DNA of 64,000 nt from Rhynochetos jubatus (Eukaryota > Chordata > Aves > Eurypygiformes > Rhynochetidae): positions 23,351,001 to 23,415,000 of the forward strand of contig CM050659.1 of the NCBI GenBank assembly GCA_027574665.1, written 5' to 3'. Shown one piece after another: positions 49,302 through 61,300 of this stretch. The stretch's first letter is position 1; the number at the start of each line of letters is the position of its first letter. The position numbers and the translations under genes were made by a program. Below the pieces are notes generated by a model. It ran no database searches, was not told the DNA's origin, and saw only the letters and a list, made by a program, of their open reading frames with translations.

Positions 49302-52300
49302 GTGAGTCCCGCCGCGGCGGCGCTTCCCGCCCCGCACCCCCCACGCACCGCGGGAGCCGCAGGGGAGGCGGCCGGGGCTGGGCGGGGGGATGCTGATGGC
49401 AGCGCCGGCCTGCGCGGCGGTGCGGGGCGCGGAGGCCTGCGGGGAAGTTGCGCGGTGGCGGCGGAAGGAGCGGGGCGGCCGGCGTGTTGGTGTGAGGCCG
49501 GGGGGGCGGTGGGGTGGGGGTGGGGGGCGGCGGTGGCCTGCGCGGGGCAAGTTGTCGCCTCGCAGCCCCCCCTCCCGCCTCCGTCCCCGGGCAGGTGCCG
49601 CTGAGGGCGGGGGGCGCCGCCCCGCAGGGGCCCGGCGGGGAGCGCGTCCCCCCGGGCCGGCAGCGCTGCCGCCCGCCGGCGCTTCCTGCGCCCCCCCGGC
49701 GGGGTTATTTACAGCGGCGGCGGCCGGGGGGGCTGCACTTACTTCAGCCTCGGCCAGAACAAAAAAAAAATGCTCAAGGAGGAGGGGGGATGGGATTTAA
49801 ATGAAAAGATGAGAAGCCCCAACCCTGGAAGTAACTGTCATTCGGCGTGTTAAACTGGAGAACTGGCTAATCAAATAAAACTGGCTCATTGTCTGAAACT
49901 CTATCCCAGCGAAAAATGCGGCTGTGAATATAATTAACCATCTGTCTAGCGAGCGGTGGAGAATTGGGTTCGTGCGGTTTTTATTCCGGTGTCTTTAATT
50001 TCTGAACCGCTCGTGCGGCGGTGGCAGCCGTAATGTGTTTTGCTTACTAAGTGTAGGATGTGACCGGTGTGTGCGTGGGGGATGCTGAACCGGGGGTCGG
50101 GGGGGGGGAATAATGAAATCCTCTTCTCCCAAATGGACTGTGCCGCTCACTCGCGATACGGTTTATGATACGTTAACCCCAACAAGCCGTGACGGGACCG
50201 GCGATGGAGGCAAAGGTTACAGGTTTTCTCTCGGTGATGCTCTCCAGCGTTTCGCCTCCTGCTCGGAACAGGCGCAGGATGGGTGCGTATTTGGGGAATT
50301 CGTGGATGGGTGTCGTGGGTGGATGCGTGGGGCCGGAGGAGAGCGGTTGCGCCTGTGCGAGCCAAGGCCTGAATGAGGCTCTTGCGTGAAAACAAAACGG
50401 CTCTGTGGTTCTTAAATCTTCCCTGAGGTTTTCCTCCGCTTCCGCTCGGCGGTTGGCTCGTTCCTGGTGCCCCACGCCAGCCTCTCCAGCCGGCTTCGCC
50501 CGAGACCTCGGAGCAAGCCTCAACATCCTGGTACTCAGATGTGCCTTCTCGGTGTTAGAGGTACCTGCGGTTAGCGCTGGAGCAGCGTGGTAATGCGGTA
50601 ACCGCTGTGCCCACGGCACAGAGCCTGCTGGAAAGTGAATCGTGTGTGCGCCTGGACACATGCTCCTGCTTGTTGGGGTTTGTAGGTTGGGTGAGGGAAG
50701 GATACAGAAAGTAAAAAAAATACAACAGCGATGCTCAGGCAGGTAGGATGCAATTTGGAGTCACTTCAGCTGAATACCCGGTGCAGGACTGCATTGGTTA
50801 AGGTATGTGAACTGTGCATGAGGCGGCAGCCTCCAGTGAATCACTTTTTAAAAACAAATACTCGACAAAAGAAGCAGATCTGCTAAACGGATAACAATTA
50901 TGTAAGCCCATAGTAGGTTTTGATGTATGTCAAGTCTGTTAAACAAATCAACCTGTTCAGTGAATAAATCTGCTATGCACCAATGCTTTATTTAATTTTT
51001 TTAAGGGAATAAACCTGGCTGTGTATTTAAGATTTTTCTACCGAGCGTGTGGATCTGACGGCCGAGCCCTGTAGCCGCCAGTGACACAAGGCAAATCCGC
51101 GGGGAGGGTGAGGTGCGGGAGCGTGGGGAGGGAGGGGGCACGCCAAGGAATAAGATGGATATTAAAAACGCACAAAGATGTGCATAAGGATTCCTAGTGA
51201 TAAAAAATCTCACTGATCCATGTCTTGATGGAGCATTTGCTTTGCGGTGGCAATGGCCCATACAAAGCTACATTGATTTAGCTTTCTCTGTTCACGATGG
51301 CAGTTCTGGTGAATAATTATTTTCCCAAAAGCCTTAACTAAGGGAAGAAAGAGAGTCCCTGCTTGGCCTACACAGTAGTACAGTATCTTTGAAAGCGCGT
51401 ATCCGGCTGCAAATAAAGAGAGCCAGTTCAAGTGTTACTACACGCAGCAGAAATAAAAGGGAGGCAGAAAAGGGGAGCAACCGCCCGGCTTCCCCGTGCA
51501 CCTCGTCCCCCTTTCCCTCTCTGCACCTCACGCGGCTCTTTGCCCAGGGGGGTGGGGAGAGGGGATTTTTGTGGTTTTGTTTTTTCCCTTTTTGTGTTTG
51601 CTATTGCTTTTTGGAGACTGCTGCTCCAGCAGCCCACTTAAAGGTTGTGTTCTGAATGATGAGGAGTCTCTTTTGGATTTAAAAAGAAGGAAAAGATTGG
51701 GGCCAGTGGGTTTTAACTTCCGTAGCTGGTACAGGGGAGAGGGAGGGAGTCAGTGTGGGGCAGTGCTTTGATGGTGTCCTCCTCCTTTGAGATGGTGATG
51801 CCTCCTGGATGTTTTTGTGATCGATCACATGCCTATCTTTTTTCCTATCTTGGGAAAGATACGTGGGAAAAGACTAAAACATGCTTGCACGACCAAGAAG
51901 GACACTGGTGAGGCTTGAGGGGAAAGCGTCCTCAAACAAAGGGGTCCGACTCGGGTTGGCGTCCTGGGTGTAGGACTCAACCACCAATACGAGGTGCAGC
52001 AGCGCTGCTCCGATAAAAAGGCTTTTCCATTGTAGACAGAGCAATAGCAAACCAAACGTGCTGGTTTCCCCACGCACAACAGCAAACCATCCCCTTAAAC
52101 TTTATGCCCTGTCGCAAACAAAAAGCAACGTGAGGGAATAATCTTTTCCTTGGGCAGCATCCGGGGAGGAGAGCCATGGATAACTCCAGACCTTGCCGTA
52201 GTCCTTGCGTGGGGGCTGGGCAGATGCTGCCATAGTTGGGTTTGTGTTTGGGCCCTGAGAGAGCTGCAGAGCGTGAATGTTAAATGCAGTAAAATTGCCG

Positions 52301-55300
52301 TTGCATCTCAGTAACGGCAATATTTGCTCTGTGAGGGGATTTTAAAAAAAAATATTTTGAGTATTGGGAGCAAAATAATTTTCATATAATCCACCTGACG
52401 TTCAAAGTCCTGTATTTTCACCTGGGAGAGGGTTGCACTTTTTTTATTTCGATGCTAGATTTTTGTGTACTTTTAGCCCCGCATGAGTTGGCTTTATAAT
52501 CATTACCCATGTATACAGTCAGGTGCTTGACGAGCCTGATTTTGTGGAAGCTGCCAGCAGTGAGTAAATGAGCCATGTGGCATAAAACCGAGTGAACCAT
52601 GTTTTGTTGGTACCTTGCTCTTCCCTCCTTCCTTCGAGTTGGTCGTACGTGCCCGTGGTGTCACCTGTGCCAGCGTAGGGACCTGCCTGACTTGTTACCT
52701 GTATGTGGTGTGAGAGGCTTGGCGGGATCTCAGCCCTTTGATTTTAGGGCTCCTGGGTGCTGTTACAACGAAACGTTAAATAATCACCGTGCGTTACATT
52801 GTTGTGTAGAAAGCGGTGAAGTTACAGGCGCTGAAGGTGATTAACTGGGTTAAGCATCCAGGCGTCGGGTTTTGCACGAAGGACGCAAAAATTGAGGAAA
52901 AGCCGTCCCGCTCTCGGTGCCAAAGTGTTGGTACCGTCGGTTTCCCGCCTGTTGACGTGTGGAAAAATTTGGGAGTATTCGGTAAAGCTGAGCCGGAGCG
53001 AAGTTTGCGGGAGGAGCTGTCAGTCCTGCAACTCGGCGTCGAAGCCAGCTGCGTGCCGCATCCTTAGCGAAGTCGCCTTACGAAGAGCAAGAGGAGGTGG
53101 CTTTGGTTCAGTAGTGCTTTGGACGGCGAGGCGGTAGTGCTGGGTGGATTTTGTTTGCAGTTCAGGGGAGTAGCGTGTAATCTGTGTAATGCTGCTTTTG
53201 TGTGCCTCCACTGCAAATTGATGTCTGGGGAATGACACGTAGCAAAGGCTCTAGACCAGCAGGTCTCTGATATTTTTGTAGCAATGTCTTTTTATTCAAA
53301 GCAGGTGTCATGGAGATCTTTCATCCCAGGATTTCTTTCATCCCTGGCGTTTGTTAGCTTGTGTTAAAACTTTAAATCTCAAGAATTTCTTGTGTACAGA
53401 AGGTGTTCTCGTATTGCTTTCACATGGGCTGAGCTGGATGATTATGCAGTCTCCAAACAGCGATACGTATGAGCTGGATCTGTGTCTGCATCGCTACGTC
53501 AGCTCTGCGAATAACACGGGGATGAAACCCAGTGCCCGCCGGCCGCAGGAGGGGTCCGTGCCGGCCGCCTCGGAGGAGGCTGCGGGGAGATCTGGGAGCA
53601 GGCAGCGATGGGGGGTGTTGTCCCTGGGCAAAGTTTTCTTCTGATCCGTATGTATTCAGAAGGTGATTTATACCCGGCGATATGAGCTCGTATTTACAAT
53701 CTTGTTTGGTTTTAACAAAGCTCTGGAAATGTTTTCTGCTATAAGATGCCTGATTGGCTTAATTTATCCAAGCTCTTGTCTCGATAGTCTCCCGTGATAG
53801 GAAATTCTGCCGGCTAATTGTTTCCTTTCAGTGATCCTGTATTTCTTTTGTTTTGTTTTATGTCATATCTTCAGAATATGGGTGGATGTGTCACTACAAG
53901 TTTCTGATCAACCTCCTCATCTGGATTTGCTGCCATTGCCCCTTGGGAGGGTGGGACCATAGTATGCTGGACAAAAAAGGGCTGGTGTTACTTCTGCTTG
54001 GCACCCAGTTGATTCATTTACCAAATCAGTCATAACACCCTTCTGAATTGTCGTTGTCACTACTGTGATCATTGCCTCTGCAAATAGCTGTTGGATGCGT
54101 GAGACCCTGAGCATTTTGCTCTTCAGGAGTCTGGGAGAGCTTGAGGTCGGACTTCTGGATATCACCTTGCACAGCGTTGCACTGATGCTCTTCAGCGTCC
54201 CATTGCAAGCGGCAGGGACGGCAGAGGTGGTGCGCTTGGCCTAGACACCTGTTAGGGTTTTTCCAATTTATCAGCTTTCTCACCTTGCTTAGGCAGAGCC
54301 TCTGTTACGCGGAACAGCTCCTCGTGCACGGGTTGTGAAGGTCAGCCTTACTGCTGTGTCGTGTTCACTGCTGTTGGCTGAAGCTCTTACAGGCTTCTGC
54401 ACTGAGTCAGTTTGGGAAGGGAGTGTCAGGGTTTCTAAAATAAACCAGAACAGTTGAGGCAATGTCTACCTCCCCTCTCCCCTGGGATAAGGAGCGTCTC
54501 ATGTACTGAACCCCAAGCATTGTCTCGGTACTTTTCCTGGCATGCCGAAGCCGGTGGGAAGGTGCCTGATGCTGTGAGACTTGCATTTTTGAGGGCATTC
54601 AGGCTCCCAGATGCAGGTTATTGGAAAAATCAGCTCTCGTGAATCTTGCAGGATGTGACTAGACTTTGAGGAGGGCCAGGACATGGCTCGGTGGACTGCA
54701 GGGTACCGCTCGGTGCCGAGCCCTCCTGAGAAACTGCTGGGTCATTTCATTGCCTACCTGGGATCTTTGGAGGGCTAACACACAAACTCCCAGCTCCTTT
54801 TCAGTCCCGTTCTGGGTAGGGTCTCTGCCATGCTCTGGAGTTGCCTTTGGAGCTGCGTACTTAGGGAAAAAAAAAAGGTGCACTTCCTTTCCTTGTACCT
54901 GGAAGGTTTTTGATTGTGAGTTATAGCACAGAAGAACCTGATGCAGTAAAGACAAGCTCTGTGGATGGATTTTGTTTCCTGTACAATGTCCCAATGAATG
55001 ACTTGAGTCTTTGATGGAGAAGAGAAGCTGAAGCCTTATGAAGGGCCTGTTTGTTGGCATTAATTATTTTTTATTAGTTACAGCATCCATAGTCCATTGG
55101 CAGTAGAAGAGCCCAAAGTAAGAATATTAAATCTTCAGAAGTTTTTCAAAGCTTGCATTTTTCATAAGAAGCTTGTGAAGTTTCAAATCTGAAGCTTCCA
55201 AAGCCTTTTTTTTTATTCTTCAGAAGTGCCACTGAAGCTCTTTTATTTTTTTTAAATTTTTAGTATTTTAGCTGAAACTATAAGTTTTAGACATAAAAAA

Positions 55301-58300
55301 AAAAATTCTTTCCCCTCCATTGCGTTGGCCCCAATTTTCAGGTCTGTAGCTGGGTCAGCTAGGACCTCTGCAAGCATCAACTGAACTCTACAGACCAGGT
55401 GTGTACCCTTTGCTACCAATTTACTGTCATTTTTCCCCTCTGATTAGGGTTTTACTCTGTGGCGGGTAGCAGGCTGCAGCACATGCCGACATGAAAGGTG
55501 CGTTTGTTTGTAACCGGTCAGTTAGGGCCATATTTGACCTTCACAGTTGTTGAATAACTTCAGAGAAATACTTAACTGCTTCACGGAAACCAGGGTTGTG
55601 GGTGGGAGTTTAACAAGTACAACGTGAATGTGGTGTGGCTCGCTAGCAGCGCTGTTTCCCCTCAAGCCTGCAAGGTCGTGTTTTAATACTCTGAATATGA
55701 ATTTAAGGTTCGTGCCGGTATTTCGGTGGCAGTGCAGATGGATGCTTGGTCTTATTTCGCATTGCTTCAGGGAACGGAGCAATTGGTACTCCTGGCCTGC
55801 TTGGAACCTCGAGGGTAAAAATGAAAATTGCCTTTCTTCAGGGTGGTCGCTGTTCTCATTTGTGTGAAGAAAACTCTTGGGGAGTGGGATTATTTTAGCT
55901 ACAAAAAGTTGTGATATGGGTTTTTAAAAAATGTTTTGTTTACGTTACTTGATCGATAGCTGTGCCTTTCACGTGGAGGGATGGGTAGAATTTTCGGGAT
56001 GATCAGAAGGCAAAGTCTGCTGCTGACCACAATTTTTCAGCTCATATTAAAGCAAATAAACAAACCCCTATTTCTTGACACCGCTGGCTCTGTAGGGAGC
56101 AGCATGCAATAATTTCCCATGGTTTGTTTATGTCTGTATCTAAGGAAATCTGCTATATCAAATCACCTGTCCGTGTAGTGGCTTGTCTTAGGTTCTTGGT
56201 GTGTGTGATGGATTAATTTTGAAGTAGATTGAGCAGACATTGCCAACTTGTGCAGAAATACAGTAAACGATGATACAAGCAGCATGGCTAACGTAGAATA
56301 CTGGAATTTAGGACCATTACTAGCCTACGGTGCCCACGAGTTTATGTGAAGCAGAGGAGCCATGCGGTATTAACTCAGCCAGGCATGGCAAATGCGGAGA
56401 AAACCCGTCAGCTGAAACCTCCCGCAGAAAAAATAATTTGTCCTAACCCAGTAACCTTCACTTACTTACTTGTCTTATTTGTCTGGTCTGGTTAGCTTAT
56501 CATTTGATGGAGAGTTGGTACTGCAGTAAAACCAGTTGTGTTTGTTGTGCCGTTTCTTTAATTCATGCTAATTCCTTGCCTGCTTCTTTCCGCGTTCGAA
56601 CTGGGCCTGTCCCCCTCTCATCTCTCTCAAATGAGCGTGAATGGGAGGCTAGGCAATCCGCTATGTTCGCGAGAAGTCTCTGGTTCGACAGGGTGAATTT
56701 TTTGATTGGCTCGGTCGCTCAAGCTCAGAATTTATTGCTGCATTAGGCAACACAAAGTTATGTTTTGGCGTTTACCTTCAGGCTACAGTTGATGTCCGTA
56801 TACAGTGTCAAGCTAACAGTTGCCCTTCTTCTGTAGAGGGCTGATAAACGATCAGCGGGGTACGGTGCCGATTTTAACCTTCTGAAGCATTTCTGGGTTT
56901 GGAGGAGAGGCAGGTATTGGTTATGATGCAGAGCTGCACGTTGAGTCGGTTTGTGAGTGATGCGTTGGCTGTTACGTGGTTACTGGTGTACGGAATTACT
57001 GATTCTGATTCATGTGTTAAGCAAACCCTGGTATCCTAATCCCCCTGTGTTTTTTTCTGATTAACAACATCCTCCTTTCCTCCCTTGTTTACGACGTTTA
57101 CCTCTTCGTGCACGATCTGCCAGCACGTGTGCTGGATTCCCATGCTGCTAATACTAGAACCAGTTTAAGACTTCCTAAAGGTTAGTTCAGGATGAATTCA
57201 GAAGCATCTTGGATTAACTTTCCAACTGCTGCAGGTAGTCTGTCAGTGGTCCGGAGGGAAAGTTCCGCAGCACGAGCGGCTTGAGGCTGTGAACAGAAAC
57301 CCAAGTGCAGGCTTCACCTTGCGGGGCTCAAACCCCAACCCTCTCAACACCAAGAGAAGAGCCAAGAGTAGGAGTGGAGGAGGATGGCCCCTAGGAAGGG
57401 ATAGGTTGGGATACTGGAGCAACGTAGTAAACGTGACGTTTCAGTGCCAATGATGGGGAGAAAAAGAAAACGCTGCTTAAATTGTGCTTTGAAGCTGCTG
57501 GCACGGTGTGGTACGGACAAGTCTTCATCTGCATTGTGATCAATAAGTTTGTGCACGGTGGAGTCCAAACACTGTATGAGAAATGCTTAAAGATTGTGTG
57601 GTGCCTTAAACTTCATGCGAAAGCAAAGGGGTTGTTTTCCCCATTGCAAGCTGTCGTAAGGTAACATACATAAACTCCACAGCTGACAATATCACCTCTG
57701 AGTCCTCACCCTGCGTTCTGTGGGCTGATGTTGAAACAAAAGGGGCTTTAAGGATACACAATATTATGGTCTGTGATTCGTTTAGGCCTGGGCATTTGCT
57801 GAAGGGGCCGTGTTTAATCACACCTAAATTTGCAAGTGTCAGTAAATGAAGAGTCAAGGTGAAAACTTGATGTGTGGCTAGAATTTTAGTTACTAACTCC
57901 TTCAGTACCTCCCCTGCCGTGTGTTTATGGGTAAGGCAATGCCCTGTGGTGGTATTGCCTCCTAAACCTGGTCTCTGTGGCTGTTTGGATCGTTTCCTTC
58001 TGGGGTGATATAGGATGCTTAAATAACAAAAGGGCAGCGGAGGGGTTAGAATAAACCTTTCCAGACCTGATGGTGGTTATGCAGGGTGCTCCTCATAGTC
58101 CTTTGCTATCAAATGCTCTCACGCTGCTCTGTCTCTCCTTGGACAACTTCTGTGCGTTGCACAGTAATGGAAGTCAAAAGAATTTGCTTGATGTTATTTA
58201 TTCAGATCTGGAAAGGATGGTTGTGCAAAGACCAAAGAAAAATGGTTTTAGCCTGACAAATGCCAAGGGTTTTTGTTTTGTTTTTCAAGCCCAAACAAAC

Positions 58301-61300
58301 CCTTTGGAATCCTTGGCTGGGTATATAATAGCATGAAATACACCATTTCTTTTATTCTGCTCCCTAAAAATCTAATTCTTTATGCATTTAAAGTGGGAGT
58401 TGAGGCAAAAAACAGAGTTTAGCTCTGTTGACCTATATTTATGAAAAGAGAAGGCTTGCTAAGTGTTGCAAGAAAATATGTAGTGCTGTTTGTATACTCT
58501 GATGAAATGTCTACGCATACTGAAAACGCTTTGGGGATTCTTCATCTTCTTACCGAATGTTTAAGCCCTTTCCAGCCGGATTCAATCCGTTTGTGCTGTT
58601 CATGGCGTGTATGGTCAGATTTCCCGGTAATAGCCATGAAACCTCAGTGAAGAGGGGCAGCAAACGGAGTTTAGAATAAGCAAGGAGGAGAAGTACTACT
58701 GAGAACCTTCCTGATCTCACGGTTTAAAGGTGAACATTTTTTCCCCTGCTTTTGTTATTTTTCTTTTTTAATTCAGTCCGCTCTTTATAAAGTGCAGTTT
58801 AATGATTATCATGCTGCTTATTGCATAACTGCGGCACAGATGTTATTTTTTGTAATGTTGCCTGACATATTTAAAAGGGAAAGGGAGAAAGGGAATTTAT
58901 ACTCTTTGGCGATGAACGTGTGGAGCCTATTAGACTTAAAAAAAGTGTGAAGAGCTTGTTAGAGCCAAAGCTGGCACCACACTCTGAAAGGCTGATCTGT
59001 GGAGTGGGGCTCTTCAGATAAGGAATGAGTGTTGTATCTTCTGGAGTTTGTTGTGTGTGTTACCAGATAGCCTAAAATCAGAACTCGGCGGAGTACTTGC
59101 GCGCTTAATATTTAGGCACGTGCTTAAATGTTTTGTGGAACTGAGAGCAAATCCAAGTGTATATTTAGTAAAATAAGGTGTTGTCCAAAGTTGAGTTTTG
59201 CATGATGTTCAGCCATGGTGCTTAGAATTAAGGGACATGAAGATGAAATACATCACTCAGGATGGGTAGTACTGAAGGTTTAAGTATTTATGCTGCTGCA
59301 GCTGAAACCAGAACCTTTAAAGTTGCTTTCTTCTGAGGGTTTGACTGAAGAAATAGAGTTAGAAACACACTGGGTTTCAGCAGAAGGAAAAAATTCAGTG
59401 CAGGCCTACAGTTTCCTAGTGGTATAGGCATGAGAACATGAAGTCGTCTCCTTTTGGCATTTCTAACACCACTAGAAGTTTTAAAATAGTAGAAATGCAA
59501 ATGAGAAGAAAATGGTAAATGCTGTATTTATTTATGTGTAATAAAGATGCTTGGTGTTTCAGATCAGCGCAGCGTGCCTTGGTTCACAAAGTATTTGTTT
59601 TATAAACACTGGAGAAAGGTGCTCAACCCACCTCTCTCTGCTGTGTAGAGGAGCCAACCAGCTCACGGAGGAATTAATGACTCGCTAGAAATGTGGTGGT
59701 GAAATGAACCCAGAAGCTTGACTTCCCAGCCCTCGTCGGTGTGTGAGTGCAGGGTAATAGCGTAATTGTTTGTGATAGCTTGGTAAGGGGGAAAGAGGAG
59801 GGAAAAGGGGGAAATGACACCGACTGTCACTGAGCGTCTTTTTGAACTCTTAGATTAAAGATAATTCAGATGATGCATTTAAAATAACTTGCGAAAAGAA
59901 CAGGTGAGGAGCTATAAAAACAAACAGAAGGAAACCTGGGAGTGTTTTTTACTTGTTCCTGTGCAGGGCAAAATATTTTTGTTTGACTTTTTGTTTGTTT
60001 TGCTTTTGCTTTCCCCTTTGCCCTTCCCCCTTGCTGGATTACCTACTCCAGGAAATAATGAATAAATCCTAAATAAATCCTAAATTATAGTTTTCGAAGG
60101 CAGGAGCTGCTGTGTGAGTGTAGGACTGTAAATTTTATGGCAGTCCCTGTGCCTGGCATTTTCTTCAGCAAGAAGCACGGGACTGTGACTTCGTGCTTCA
60201 GCTCCTGCCACCAGCCTTAGAGCCGTGTTGGTGGTGGGTGTTGATGTTACAGTCATGGGTGGGCAAGGGGACGTCTTGCCTGCCTGCCTGCCTCACTCCA
60301 CCAGGCCTCCATCACTTCCTTGCCTGGCAGCTGGACAACACTCCTCCAGGGTCTGGAAATACTCTCCTTTTCCAGTGTCCAGGAATACCTGTGCAGCATT
60401 TAGTGTGTGGCGCTCTGAAAACTTCCTCTTCTGGCTAAAAAAGAAATGGATGGAAAATATTAGTGTAAAATAGAAGGTTGGTGCTGATGCAAGCTGTGTT
60501 TACTTTTGAAAATTCAGTTTATTAAACTCAAGGCTGCAGAACTCCAGGGATCAGTGATGCTGTCTGAACACCACCTTACGCACCGCACAAGCAATTTTTC
60601 AAAATTACTTTTTTAATTAAAACCTGTATCGGTTTAATGCGAGTTAAAGGAAAGTTCATAGGCTTAGTGTTGTCTGAAACATGCCGCACGTTTCAGAAAA
60701 CCCTTTTTCTGCCTTTTTAGGTTTATCCAAAATAGTGAATATGCATGCAAAGAGATGGGAATCTCCTTCTGGGCTTTACGTCTGAGGGATTGCAGGGTAA
60801 AGGTATTTATTGATCATCAGTCGAGCTCTGCTTCCGTTACCCTCGGAAGGAGCTGCACAGAAGCTGAATTGGAATATGAGCGTAAGGAAAACAAGGAGGA
60901 CTTGAGGTTGAGCAGAGGAAAGTCAATACAGAGCTTATTTAAATGTCAGCTGCCTGGAAGAGCTCTGCTCAAAAGCTGTAAGGAGAGATTAGGTCTGAGA
61001 CATAATGCATGAGTGTGTAAGGAAGGGAGGAAAGATTGCTGAGCAAGTCAGGTGCTGTGGGGAATGCGTGCAAAAGGCATATATTAAGGAGGAGGAAGGA
61101 AGAAGAAACTGCTGACTGAAAATTACATCTGACAATTAGTTTTGAGCAACTAATTGGAGGAGCACGTGGCTTTTGGACACGGGAAGACTGTGTTCATAGC
61201 TGGTGGGCGATCTGCTCTGTTTTAACAGTGTTATTCATCAGCGCAGTTGACAGGGCTAAGCAACGCTCATTACAAATCTGTTTACTACATCTATATATTG

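Larger units (their letters stand above)
48300..49760 (+). promoter_or_regulatory. NEXMIF: CpG-island promoter, probably of NEXMIF
   Basis: About 1.46 kb of very high G+C with dense CpG, many G and C runs and GC boxes (GGGGCGGGG at 49,106 and 49,134), and no clear TATA box, as in broad vertebrate CpG-island promoters. It is the only such island in the window. A + strand splice donor lies at its 3' side. In human, NEXMIF (KIAA2022) is the next gene after ABCB7 on the same strand, with non-coding 5' exons (established knowledge), so it is the likely owner. That assignment is synteny only; no NEXMIF coding sequence is in the window. Open frames of 334-462 codons across the island on both strands are G+C artefacts. 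Confidence 0.8.

Noticed and set aside
48162..49550. Open frame of 462 codons on the minus strand, with others of 380 and 334 codons over the same DNA
   Set aside because: All lie in the CpG island, are made of Pro, Arg, Ala and Gly runs, and overlap on both strands. Stop codons are rare in such G+C-rich DNA; there is no domain or splice support.
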